Source of the DNA: CAIKZZ01 sp036742455
Lineage (GTDB): Bacteria > Pseudomonadota > Gammaproteobacteria > Steroidobacterales > Steroidobacteraceae
NCBI GenBank assembly: GCA_036742455.1
Contig: DAINQU010000038.1
Span: 1 to 17,575 of the forward strand
DNA length: 17,575 bases
Direction of reading: 5' to 3'
Shown: positions 1-7,140 of the stretch, piece by piece
Numbering within the stretch: position 1 is the first letter of the stretch
Layout: each line of letters starts with the position of its first letter
The notes under the pieces: generated by a model
What the model saw: only the letters and a program-made list of their open reading frames with translations
Database searches by the model: none
Told to the model about the DNA's origin: nothing
Made by a program: the position numbers and the translations under genes

Positions 1-93
1 CCGGATGACTTTGCACGCTGGGTCTTCTAAGACCCATCACGGATGGCGACCTTGCACAGACGGGCCTCAGTCTTGGCCAGTGTCTTAGTCGTG
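1..93 (+). repeat. Direct repeat, copy 1 (module A head)
   Basis: This segment recurs at 4632-4724 in the same orientation, 4631 bases downstream. The first 55 bases are identical and only positions 56 and 86 differ across 93 bases. Similarity continues more weakly to about position 117. The repeat covers 42 non-coding bases, an 18-base palindrome and the first 17 codons of tonB. It starts exactly at the window edge, so its true left border is not visible. In the tonB reading frame the first 30 bases read as nine codons ending in TAA (PDDFARWVF-stop), which may be the tail of an upstream gene. Both copies sit in front of a receptor gene, so this is either a duplication border or a conserved control region. 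Confidence 0.95.
19..36. promoter_or_regulatory. Perfect palindrome 5' of tonB
   Basis: TGGGTCTTCTAAGACCCA is an 8-bp inverted repeat around a 2-base centre. It ends 6 bases before the tonB ATG, where a Shine-Dalgarno sequence would normally lie, and no good Shine-Dalgarno is otherwise visible there. It could be a repressor operator, or an mRNA hairpin (7-bp stem, TCTA loop) that limits ribosome access. It does not resemble a Fur box. The same palindrome is kept intact in the second repeat copy. The function is inferred. Confidence 0.5.
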
Positions 94-663
94 CACGGCT
101 TCGTGCTCACGGCCTTTTGGTTCGTGCGTACTGAACTCGTGCGCCACGACGACACGCCCATGACCGTTTCGATCGTGCACGAGCAGGCACCGATGCCGGA
201 AAAGAAGCCGACGGTTCCAACGCCGGTACCTCTGGTCGAACCCGCGCATCTCGTCAGCGACGTGCCGCCCGTCGACCTGCCCGTCGTGGAAGCCGCGCCC
301 GTTCCTGCTCCAGCGCCTGCGGTACCGATCCGGGCCATCGCCGTGACGTCGGCACCAGCCCCGGCTGCACCCGAAACTCTCGGCAATGAGCTCGCCGTCC
401 AGTGCCCCGAACGGTCGGCGCCGCATTATCCGCTGCTCGCCAAGCGTCAACGCGAGCAAGGAGAAGTCCGCCTTCGGGTCGAGCTCGACGAATCGGGTCG
501 CATTGATCGCGTCACAGTCATCAGTAGCAGCGGGTTTCCCCGCCTCGACGAGGCGGCCCGCGCCGCCATCGAGTCGTGGCACTGCCGACCGGCTCTGCGC
601 GACGGGCATCCGGTGCGCGCCGTCGCGATGCAAACCCTGGCTTTTGTGCTTGAGCGTCACTGA
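43..663 (+). CDS. tonB: Energy transducer TonB
   Basis: This 206-residue protein has the TonB layout. A short basic N-terminus is followed by one membrane helix (about residues 8-30) that anchors it in the inner membrane. A Pro/Ala/Val-rich periplasmic spacer follows (about 45-115), then a TonB C-terminal domain (about 120-206) with the typical YPLLAKRQREQGEV start and an SSSGFPRLDEAA segment. TonB passes proton-motive energy from ExbB/ExbD to outer-membrane receptors; no exbB or exbD is in the window. The ATG at 43 is the only sensible start, because the same frame has a stop at 28-30. The next gene, a TonB-dependent receptor, begins 60 bases later, so this is probably a dedicated TonB for that receptor. 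A shortened relative lies at 4674-4844. Confidence 0.9.
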   Translation: MATLHRRASVLASVLVVHGFVLTAFWFVRTELVRHDDTPMTVSIVHEQAPMPEKKPTVPTPVPLVEPAHLVSDVPPVDLPVVEAAPVPAPAPAVPIRAIAVTSAPAPAAPETLGNELAVQCPERSAPHYPLLAKRQREQGEVRLRVELDESGRIDRVTVISSSGFPRLDEAARAAIESWHCRPALRDGHPVRAVAMQTLAFVLERH

Positions 664-723
664 CGTGCAGCCGGGCACCTTGAATCACACCGACATCAAG
701 AACACTCTTTGGATATCTCCACC

Positions 724-2799
724 ATGAAATCATCTCTTTGCCGCGCAACTCTCGCGCTGCTGTGCACACACATTCTGAGCGCTCAAGCGCATGCCGCCGA
801 CGCTCCCGCTCCTACCGAGCTGCCCAAGATGACCGTGAACGACACGGCTGACGGCGCTTACACCACGGAGTCGGCGGGCACTGCGACGAAGGCCGACATC
901 TCGGTTCACGACATTCCGCAGTCCATCCAGACGATTCCGCGTGCTGTGCTCGAAGATCGGCAAGTGGTCCGTATCAACGAGCTCACTGACAATATCAGCG
1001 GCGTCCAACACACGCCGGGGTACGAAGGTATCTCCTCGATGACCACCTTGTTCATCCGTGGGTTTGAACAAGGACCGGAAAATTATCGGAACGGCTTTCG
1101 CGATTACGGCTACCTCGCGCCACGTGATGTGTCCAACATAGAGACATTTGAAATTCTCAAGGGCCCGGGCTCGGCACTGTACGGCGGCGGCGTCTATGGC
1201 GTGGGCGGCGTGGTGAACACCGTCACGAAAAAGCCTTTAGCGACATCATTCGACCAATTGAACCTAACCGCCGGGAACTACGATTTTTATCGGGCCGCGT
1301 GGGATTCAACCGGTCCCATTTCGGACGACGCCTCGCTGCTGTATCGCCTGAACGTCGCGGCCGAAAGCGCGGGTGGTTTCCGCGACTACAACAAGAGCAA
1401 ATCCGTTTTCGTGACGCCCGTCGTCAGCTGGCAGATTGCGCCGGCGACCAAGATCACCATTGAATTGGAATACGCCAACGATGCACGCGTACCGGATGAC
1501 GGATTTCCGTCGGAGCCAGAGGCATTCCAACTGCCGATCAACCGATTCCTCGGCATACCCGGCCTCAACGACGAGAGCACCAGCGCCAAGTCGATCACCT
1601 ACACGCTTGAGCACGAATTTAACGACAATTGGCGATTTAGACAGGGCCTCAACGTACTCGGCGTCAGTCAAAATATTTTCAGCGTGTATGCGGGCTCCTT
1701 GGCTGACGATCGCCGAACGCTCACGATTTACCCCAGTCTGACACACGAGACACAGCGCAATTACACGTTGCAGAACGAGCTCTTTGGCAAATTCACGACG
1801 GGTTCCGTGCACCACAATGCCCTGATCGGGGTGGAGCTCGCGCGGCTCCGGGACACTTACATCGAAGCCGATGCATCGCCCGTGTCGATGGACATTTTTA
1901 ATCCGGATTACCACATTACGGTCCCCGTACCCCCACCGGATTATTTCCAGACAACCGGGGTCGATAACCTTGGCGTCTACGCGCAGGATTTTGTGGAACT
2001 GCTCCCTCGGGTGAAAGTGCTCGCAGGCGGACGCTTCGATATCAATAAGACCTCCTATGACGCTGGGACCCCACAAGAGCAGTCAAACGGTCATTTCACG
2101 CCACGCGTTGGACTCGTCTATCAACCGGACGAAACAACCTCCCTCTATGCCGGCTGGTCTACCTCCTTCAATCCGTCGTTGGGGGGTAAGAGCCGAACCG
2201 GAACCGAGTTCAAGCCCGAATCCGCTGAGCAATACGAAATCGGGTTGAAGCAGAGTCTCTTGCAGGACGCCGTGTCGCTGAATGTGGCGGCTTACCAATT
2301 GACGCGTCAGAACGTGCTGACTCCGGACCCGGTCGATCCGATGTTCAGTATCCAAACGGGTGAACAGCAAAGCCGAGGCATCGAAGTTGATATGGCGGGG
2401 CAGTTGCGGCCGGGTTGGAAAATGATCGCCACCTACGCCTATACCCACGCGGTGGTGACCGAAGACAATCAAATCCCCGTAGGTGACCGCCTACGTGGCG
2501 TACCAAAAAACGGCGCTAGCCTCTGGACGACCTACGAGATCCAAGGCGGCTCATTGCACGGACTCGGATTTGGAGCCGGTTTGTACTATGCCGGCGCCCG
2601 CGAACAGCAATTGCCGAACAACCTCGTGTTGCCATCGTACGTCCGGACCGACGCCGCGATTTCGTATCAGCACGCCAAAGTAAAGTATCGTCTCAACATC
2701 AAGAATTTGTTCAGCGTCAAATATTACGAAGTCGGTCCTGATGGCCCGTACCCGCGCGCACCCTTGACCGTTCTGGGTGAGGTCTCGATCGGGTTCTGA
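724..2799 (+). CDS. TonB-dependent siderophore-type receptor (module A)
   Basis: This 691-residue outer-membrane receptor has a signal peptide at about residues 1-24 (ends AQAHA). A probable TonB box, TELPKMTV, lies at 31-38. A plug domain (about 55-165) contains an RGF motif and the signature LKGPGSALYG near residue 144, followed by GGVVNTVTKKP. The rest is a long beta-barrel ending in a terminal Phe, as expected for BAM-assembled porins. This matches the siderophore receptor family (FhuA/FpvA-like) without an N-terminal signalling domain. The ATG at 724 is preferred over an in-frame TTG at 709 because the signal peptide then starts MKSSLCR. The gene follows tonB by 60 bases and precedes a PepSY gene. 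The substrate is unknown; a ferric chelate is likely, and the nearby DUF2946 gene leaves copper open. Confidence 0.92.
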   Translation: MKSSLCRATLALLCTHILSAQAHAADAPAPTELPKMTVNDTADGAYTTESAGTATKADISVHDIPQSIQTIPRAVLEDRQVVRINELTDNISGVQHTPGYEGISSMTTLFIRGFEQGPENYRNGFRDYGYLAPRDVSNIETFEILKGPGSALYGGGVYGVGGVVNTVTKKPLATSFDQLNLTAGNYDFYRAAWDSTGPISDDASLLYRLNVAAESAGGFRDYNKSKSVFVTPVVSWQIAPATKITIELEYANDARVPDDGFPSEPEAFQLPINRFLGIPGLNDESTSAKSITYTLEHEFNDNWRFRQGLNVLGVSQNIFSVYAGSLADDRRTLTIYPSLTHETQRNYTLQNELFGKFTTGSVHHNALIGVELARLRDTYIEADASPVSMDIFNPDYHITVPVPPPDYFQTTGVDNLGVYAQDFVELLPRVKVLAGGRFDINKTSYDAGTPQEQSNGHFTPRVGLVYQPDETTSLYAGWSTSFNPSLGGKSRTGTEFKPESAEQYEIGLKQSLLQDAVSLNVAAYQLTRQNVLTPDPVDPMFSIQTGEQQSRGIEVDMAGQLRPGWKMIATYAYTHAVVTEDNQIPVGDRLRGVPKNGASLWTTYEIQGGSLHGLGFGAGLYYAGAREQQLPNNLVLPSYVRTDAAISYQHAKVKYRLNIKNLFSVKYYEVGPDGPYPRAPLTVLGEVSIGF

Positions 2800-2817
2800 C
2801 CTCTCTGAATGAGGTCA
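2797..2817 (+). other. Hairpin overlapping the receptor stop codon
   Basis: TGACCTC (2797-2803) and GAGGTCA (2811-2817) form a 7-bp stem with a 7-base loop. The stem begins at the receptor TGA stop codon. No T-run follows, so it is not a typical intrinsic terminator. It could be a weak attenuator or an mRNA 3' end stabiliser between the receptor and the PepSY gene. Confidence 0.35.
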
Positions 2818-2937
2818 CGCGCTCGGATCTCGGCGAGTGATCCATCGCGGCATCATGGATTCTGCCCTCACACGGCAGGTCCGTGGTGCCGACCGGGCGG
2901 TTCCACAATTGCTCTGTTAACGCCGAAGGCATCTCAC

Positions 2938-2955
2938 ATGGTCTTGTTCACGTGA
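2938..2955 (+). other. Five-codon mini-ORF overlapping the PepSY start
   Basis: ATG at 2938 is preceded by GAAGG at a good ribosome-binding distance (9 bases). It encodes only MVLFT before TGA at 2953-2955. That stop overlaps the GTG start at 2952 (GTGA), an arrangement typical of translational coupling. It could be a leader that delivers ribosomes to the PepSY gene, or chance. Confidence 0.3.
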
Positions 2956-4067
2956 AAATAGCCCCTACACAGAGTCCGACGCGCTCTCGAAGGTCGTTGT
3001 GGCGGACGATTCACTTGTGGTGGGCGCTCATCATCGGATTTCCGGTGGCTCTCATTGCAGCCAGCGGATTTTTTATTTCGTATTGGGGCGCATCCGACGC
3101 CTGGTTCGACCGCTCGTTCTACGGCGTTGGCCGGAGCCATGCGACCCACGCGGTAGACTTCGATCAGCTGGCCCGGGCCGCGCTCTCCGTGCCCGGGGCG
3201 CAACGTCTGAAAATAATCACACTCCAACGCGACGGGCAAACGGCGATCGCGGTGATCACCTTCGGCGATCGAATTGATCGCGAGGTATCCGTCGACCCCG
3301 CCACCGCCACAATCTTAGGGGTGCGAGATCCGCAAAATGCGGTGATCTTTCGTCTGTACAGTTTGCACACCCGCCTCATGCTGGATCGGCTGGGATTCGA
3401 CGGTCTGGGGCGAGTGGCACTCATCGTTATCGCGGTTAACACGATCCTGCTACTACTGTCGGGCGTCGTCTTGTGGTGGCCGCGGCGTTGGCGCAGCGAA
3501 CTTCTGCTTCCCGTACTCCGGCGGGACCATCGCTGGCGTGACTGGCATAACAAGTCCGGGCTCTATGCGTGTGTCCCTCTCACGCTGGCGGCCGCTACCG
3601 CGATTTTGCTTTCGCTGCCGGTTACGCGAGAGCTTGGCACCTCACCCCAAGTACCTTTGGTCATTCAGGTCAATCCCATCTCTCAGGAGACACCTCTGAC
3701 GCTAAACGACTTTGTGCGCCCCGTGACTCAGTCTCTACCGGACCTCGCCGTTACCGGCCTTGGACGCCTTGATGAGCGCGGGTCCGTCCTCGTCTATGCT
3801 GAAAATACGCAGGGTGACACCCGTTGGGTCGTCGTCGACCGTCAACGCCTCAGCATAGAGGCGGTACGCACTGCCGACCCATTCACGCGAGAGACCGATC
3901 CCAGCTTCCTGATCGGTCTCCATCAGGGCCACCGTTGGAGCGCGATCGGACAAGCCGTGTTTGCATTCGCGAGCCTTCTGCCGATCGGGCTCTACGTCAC
4001 GGGTTTGGTCCTTTGGATTCGGCGGCGAGGACGTTCGGGTGCAAAACGGCTGCCGCCCCTCGGTTGA
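2952..4067 (+). CDS. PepSY-associated TM protein, probable siderophore reductase (PiuB/FoxB-like)
   Basis: From the GTG at 2952 this is a 371-residue inner-membrane protein with four membrane segments (about residues 22-45, 153-176, 203-223 and 332-356) and periplasmic PepSY-type loops. A histidine stands at or near each helix: His21 (TIHLWW), His139 (YSLHTRL), His199 (WHNKSG) and His324 (GLHQGH). In the family, FoxB of Pseudomonas is a heme-containing reductase of ferric siderophores, and these histidines suggest the same role; that is inference. The start is uncertain. The same frame is open upstream to a GTG at 2883, and neither start has a clear ribosome-binding site. The frame follows the receptor gene at about 150 bases, which supports a shared uptake role. 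It is only distantly similar to the two PepSY proteins of module B. Confidence 0.85.
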   Translation: MKIAPTQSPTRSRRSLWRTIHLWWALIIGFPVALIAASGFFISYWGASDAWFDRSFYGVGRSHATHAVDFDQLARAALSVPGAQRLKIITLQRDGQTAIAVITFGDRIDREVSVDPATATILGVRDPQNAVIFRLYSLHTRLMLDRLGFDGLGRVALIVIAVNTILLLLSGVVLWWPRRWRSELLLPVLRRDHRWRDWHNKSGLYACVPLTLAAATAILLSLPVTRELGTSPQVPLVIQVNPISQETPLTLNDFVRPVTQSLPDLAVTGLGRLDERGSVLVYAENTQGDTRWVVVDRQRLSIEAVRTADPFTRETDPSFLIGLHQGHRWSAIGQAVFAFASLLPIGLYVTGLVLWIRRRGRSGAKRLPPLG

Positions 4068-4100
4068 GGATGCGCCGGTACGCGACTCACCCCATCACCA

Positions 4101-4129
4101 TGGAGCACGCACCTTGATACCGTTATACT
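4101..4129 (+). promoter_or_regulatory. Candidate promoter for the DUF2946 gene
   Basis: TATACT at 4124-4129 is a good -10 box. At 17-base spacing upstream lies a poor -35 (TGGAGC, 3 of 6 matches). Transcription would begin near 4136, right at the GTG start codon at 4137, so the message may be leaderless; no Shine-Dalgarno is visible in front of the gene. Confidence 0.35.
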
Positions 4130-4136
4130 GGACAAC

Positions 4137-4577
4137 GTGAACCGCCGAACGACGATCACGTTGTCGCGAAATCCACTGCTGGCAGTGCTGCTGCTGGCGG
4201 TGTTCGCCGCGCGCGCCTTGGTGCCGATCGGGTTCATGCCCAGCGCCGGTGGGCTCGTGTTCTGCCAAGGCGTCGCATCCACACACGCGGGGCTGAGTGC
4301 TTCCCTCGTCGATCACTCGTCGGAGAGCGTGGCCCCCGGCCTGGCTCCAACCGATAGCCCTCTTCCCCATCACGGTGGCGATGCCACCGATCATGAAAAA
4401 TCCTCCGTCTGCCCCTTCGCGGCAGCCGTCACCTCCATGGCCGGCGGCCATGCCGCCGCACCTGCCGCGGCTGTCATCGGCGACACGGAATCTCCACCAG
4501 TTCCCGAGCGTCCCTTCGTTCCCTTGGGCACCGTCGTGCCCACCCGGCTCCCCCGCGGGCCGCCCTCTCTCGCCTAA
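4137..4577 (+). CDS. DUF2946 family protein
   Basis: This 146-residue small exported or membrane-anchored protein has a basic start and a hydrophobic segment (about residues 12-28). The family signature PIGFMP follows (30-35), then Cys43 (VFCQG). A His-rich middle contains His50, His60, His78, His79 and His86. Next comes a second family block, VCPFAAA, with Cys92, and an RGPP tail. The two cysteines and the histidines suggest metal handling. DUF2946 genes are often found beside TonB-dependent copper or siderophore receptors, but no biochemical role is established. It starts with GTG, 69 bases after the PepSY gene, probably from its own promoter, and ends module A. The family call is firm; the function is not known. 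Confidence 0.85.
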   Translation: MNRRTTITLSRNPLLAVLLLAVFAARALVPIGFMPSAGGLVFCQGVASTHAGLSASLVDHSSESVAPGLAPTDSPLPHHGGDATDHEKSSVCPFAAAVTSMAGGHAAAPAAAVIGDTESPPVPERPFVPLGTVVPTRLPRGPPSLA

Positions 4578-4586
4578 CAAAGTCCC

Positions 4587-4604
4587 CGGGTTGGCTTAAA
4601 CCCG
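4587..4604 (+). terminator. Weak hairpin after the DUF2946 gene
   Basis: CGGGTT (4587-4592) and AACCCG (4599-4604) can pair as a 6-bp stem with a 6-base loop. Only a broken T-rich stretch follows (ATTCCTAT), so termination would be weak. The position, 10 bases past the stop codon and before the second repeat, suits the end of module A. Confidence 0.3.
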
Positions 4605-4631
4605 ATTCCTATCTCGCGCACCCCTCGTGCG

Positions 4632-4724
4632 CCGGATGACTTTGCACGCTGGGTCTTCTAAGACCCATCACGGATGGCGACCTTGCGCAGACGGGCCTCA
4701 GTCTTGGCCAGTGTCTCAGTCGTG
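4632..4724 (+). repeat. Direct repeat, copy 2 (module B head)
   Basis: This is the same-orientation copy of positions 1-93, with 91 of 93 bases identical. It contains the same non-coding stretch, palindrome and first 17 tonB codons. The bases left of 4632 follow the DUF2946 gene; the left flank of copy 1 lies outside the window, so the left border cannot be compared. The repeat delimits a 4.6-kb unit carrying tonB, a receptor, a PepSY gene and DUF2946. Recombination between the copies could delete or amplify that unit. Confidence 0.95.
4650..4667. promoter_or_regulatory. Perfect palindrome 5' of the tonB remnant
   Basis: This is the identical 18-base inverted repeat seen at 19-36, again ending 6 bases before an ATG. 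It persists although the gene behind it is degraded, which hints that the site itself, rather than the TonB protein, may be what is kept. Confidence 0.5.
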
Positions 4725-4844
4725 TTCGCCTTTGTGCTGGCGGCCTTTGGGCGCATACCCGCCGTTGCGATGCAAGGTCTTGCGTTTGGTGTCGAGCAGC
4801 AATCAACCCATGCTCGCCCATCTACAGACCTCCTTCTGAATTGA
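4674..4844 (+). pseudogene. tonB remnant with in-frame internal deletion
   Basis: This 56-codon frame starts like TonB at 43: MATLRRRASVLASVSVV against MATLHRRASVLASVLVV. It then jumps to the TonB end: AVAMQGLAF against AVAMQTLAF. Aligning both ends gives a loss of 489 bases, exactly 163 codons, covering the Pro-rich spacer and nearly the whole TonB C-terminal domain. The original stop is also lost, so the frame runs about a dozen codons further to TGA at 4842-4844, 7 bases before the second receptor. It cannot act as TonB. It still encodes an intact membrane helix and may serve as a translated leader for the receptor, or may simply be decaying. A longer functional tonB at this locus in an ancestor is likely. 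Confidence 0.85.
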
Positions 4845-4851
4845 GAACACC

Positions 4852-7095
4852 ATGTCCAAATCCCATCCATACCTGCCGCTCGCACTGCTCTGCGGAACCG
4901 TCGCCCAACTTCCCGCTTGGGCTGCTGACCCCGTGGGCACCGAACTCCCCAAATTAACGGTCAACGGGTCGGACGAGAGCGTCTACATCACGCCGAGCGC
5001 TAGCAGCGCCACCAAGAGCGACACGCCGGTGATGGAGACGCCCATCAACGTTCAAGTAATTCCGGAGTATTTACTCAAGGAGCAGCAAGCCACCACGCTC
5101 GACCAAGCGCTAACCAACGTCAGCGGCGTGGTCTCCAATGCGTGGAGCGTCTACGGTGAAGAGTCCATCACGCTGCGCGGATTTCAGACGTCGACCGTCT
5201 TTATCGATGGTTTCCGTTTCATCGAATACGGTGGATTCGGACTACGCAACCTGTCGGATGCGGAAGGCATCGAAGTGATGAAGGGGCCTGCGGCTATCCT
5301 CTATGGCGCCGTCGAACCCGGCGGGATGGTCAACATCATTACCAAAAAGCCGCAAGCGACACCGTATACCGCCGTCAGCGTGTCTGCGGGATCGTGGGAT
5401 CACTACATCACGGACCTAGACAGCGCCGGCGCCTTGAACAAAGACGCGACACTGCTGTACCGCCTCGATGCGACCTATGAAACGACCCACAGTTGGCGTG
5501 TCGGTGACTGGATGCAGAAAACGTACGTTTCCCCCAGTCTGACCTGGCTCGTGTCATCGGCTACAAAGATCCATTTGAAACTGTCCTACGAAGACAACCC
5601 GTACGCTAATGACAACGGCGAGGTTGTGCCTTATTTCAACGGACAGTTCGTGCCGATCTCGCGCAGCCAGAACCTGCTGGCACCGTATCCCATTACGATC
5701 AACGGTCGGCGCGATCAGGAGTGGTTGGACTGGTCACACGACTTTGATAGTCGTTGGACGGTACGTCAGGTGTTCGTTCGCAGTAAGGCGGCCGACGCCG
5801 GCAGTTCCGCGAACATTTACGGCTTCAACTACGATCCGACCGGCCTGATTTTACAGGCGACGCAAAGCGGCTACGGGTTCAAAGGTCACGAAGAAACGCT
5901 GGCCACCGAACTGGATCTCGAAGGGCATTTTACGGCGCTCGGCGCCAAACACACGCTGTTGTTGGGGGCCGACTACTATCGTGTGACCAACGGCGGCCCT
6001 CTGTACGTTCCGCTCGATTTCGCGCCCCCGACGACGATCAACGTAAACGCACCGAATCCGCTCCCTATCGTGGCCCCTCCCCTTGATACGGTCGCGGCCT
6101 TTGACGGCGACACGGTGACCTACAACAAGGGCCTGTACGTTCAAGACGAGATCAAACTCCCGCACGGGATTGATATTACGGCGGGGCTACGCTACCAACG
6201 GGTGGATCAAGGGGGCTGGAATGCCACGGGGCCGGCGTTTGGCGGTGATGGGTCGCACGTACCGAACGCACCATTTACGGTGCCGTCCGCGACGACTCCG
6301 CGCCTAGGGGCACTCTGGGAAGCCACCCCGTGGTTGAGCCTCTACGCGCATTATGCGGGCGGGTTTAATCCCAATTATGGGGTCAACTGGCAAGGCATTT
6401 CCCTGAAACCCACGGACGCGCGGGAAAAGGAGATCGGCGCCAAAACGACCTGGTTGGACGGCAAAGCGTTCGCGAGCGTGGCGCTCTTTGACCTGACCAA
6501 AACCAACATACCGGTCTGCGACCCGGATCTGGCCCATAATCCGTTTGGCTGTACGGCACCCGCACCGCCGGGCGCCTCCATCCCATCGACCACGATCGGC
6601 GCCGTACGCAGCCGGGGCGTGGAATTCGATCTCAAAGGCGAGTTGCTGCCCCATTGGAACGCGTTGCTGACCTATGCGTATACCGACGCACGCGTCAGCG
6701 AGAGCTCGTTTTCACCCGATACCAGCAATTCGTTCTTGGTCGGCCAGACGATGCCGAGCACGCCGAAGAATATGGCGAGCCTCTGGACGACTTACGCGTT
6801 TGACGCCGGCGCTCTGAAGAACTGGACCACCGGCGGCGGTGTGACCTATCGCGGCGGCTCCATGGATGCGACCAATACGATTGTGACGCCGGGGTACCCG
6901 GTCGTGAGCGCCATGGCCAGTTATCACTCGACGTGGAACCGACGGCCGGTGACGTATCAGATCAACGTGAATAATCTGTTCAATAAGAGCTACTTGAACA
7001 TTGCCAACTGGGCCTCGGGCTCGAGCGGGAATATGGTCAACGCGGTGTACGGCGACCCGCGCTCCGCCAAGGCGACCGTCCGGTTTGAGTTCTAA
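4852..7095 (+). CDS. TonB-dependent siderophore-type receptor (module B)
   Basis: This 747-residue outer-membrane receptor has a signal peptide at about residues 1-24 (ends PAWA). A probable TonB box, TELPKLTV, lies at 30-37, almost the same as in the module A receptor. The plug (about 50-165) has LRGF, VMKGPAAILYG near residue 144 and GGMVNIITKKP. A long barrel follows, ending VYGDPRSAKATVRFEF with the terminal Phe. The motifs are those of the ferric-siderophore receptor family. Cys556 and Cys567 lie close together in a probable surface loop and could form a disulfide. Overall similarity to the 724-2799 receptor is clear at both ends but low in the barrel, so the ligands probably differ. The start is 7 bases after the tonB remnant stop. 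The gene leads an operon with two PepSY genes and a hydrolase. It must borrow TonB from elsewhere, perhaps from 43-663. Confidence 0.93.
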   Translation: MSKSHPYLPLALLCGTVAQLPAWAADPVGTELPKLTVNGSDESVYITPSASSATKSDTPVMETPINVQVIPEYLLKEQQATTLDQALTNVSGVVSNAWSVYGEESITLRGFQTSTVFIDGFRFIEYGGFGLRNLSDAEGIEVMKGPAAILYGAVEPGGMVNIITKKPQATPYTAVSVSAGSWDHYITDLDSAGALNKDATLLYRLDATYETTHSWRVGDWMQKTYVSPSLTWLVSSATKIHLKLSYEDNPYANDNGEVVPYFNGQFVPISRSQNLLAPYPITINGRRDQEWLDWSHDFDSRWTVRQVFVRSKAADAGSSANIYGFNYDPTGLILQATQSGYGFKGHEETLATELDLEGHFTALGAKHTLLLGADYYRVTNGGPLYVPLDFAPPTTINVNAPNPLPIVAPPLDTVAAFDGDTVTYNKGLYVQDEIKLPHGIDITAGLRYQRVDQGGWNATGPAFGGDGSHVPNAPFTVPSATTPRLGALWEATPWLSLYAHYAGGFNPNYGVNWQGISLKPTDAREKEIGAKTTWLDGKAFASVALFDLTKTNIPVCDPDLAHNPFGCTAPAPPGASIPSTTIGAVRSRGVEFDLKGELLPHWNALLTYAYTDARVSESSFSPDTSNSFLVGQTMPSTPKNMASLWTTYAFDAGALKNWTTGGGVTYRGGSMDATNTIVTPGYPVVSAMASYHSTWNRRPVTYQINVNNLFNKSYLNIANWASGSSGNMVNAVYGDPRSAKATVRFEF

Positions 7096-7140
7096 GCGCG
7101 TTCACGGCAGCCGCGGACCGATGCAGGAGGTATCCGAGGG

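Noticed and set aside
85..678. Minus-strand open frame opposite tonB
   Set aside because: It lies wholly within tonB, is low-complexity in composition and matches no family.
664..723. Fur box in front of the receptor genes
   Set aside because: I looked for a GATAATGATAATCATTATC-like site before tonB, both receptors and the PepSY genes and saw none. A degenerate site cannot be excluded by eye.
1306..2076. Minus-strand open frame of 256 codons inside the module A receptor
   Set aside because: It has no recognisable domain or ribosome-binding site, and the opposite strand encodes a well-supported receptor barrel.
1..4724. The direct repeat as an insertion sequence or integron-type element
   Set aside because: There is no transposase or integrase gene, no terminal inverted repeats and no target duplication visible. 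The repeat includes the coding start of tonB, which fits a gene duplication better.
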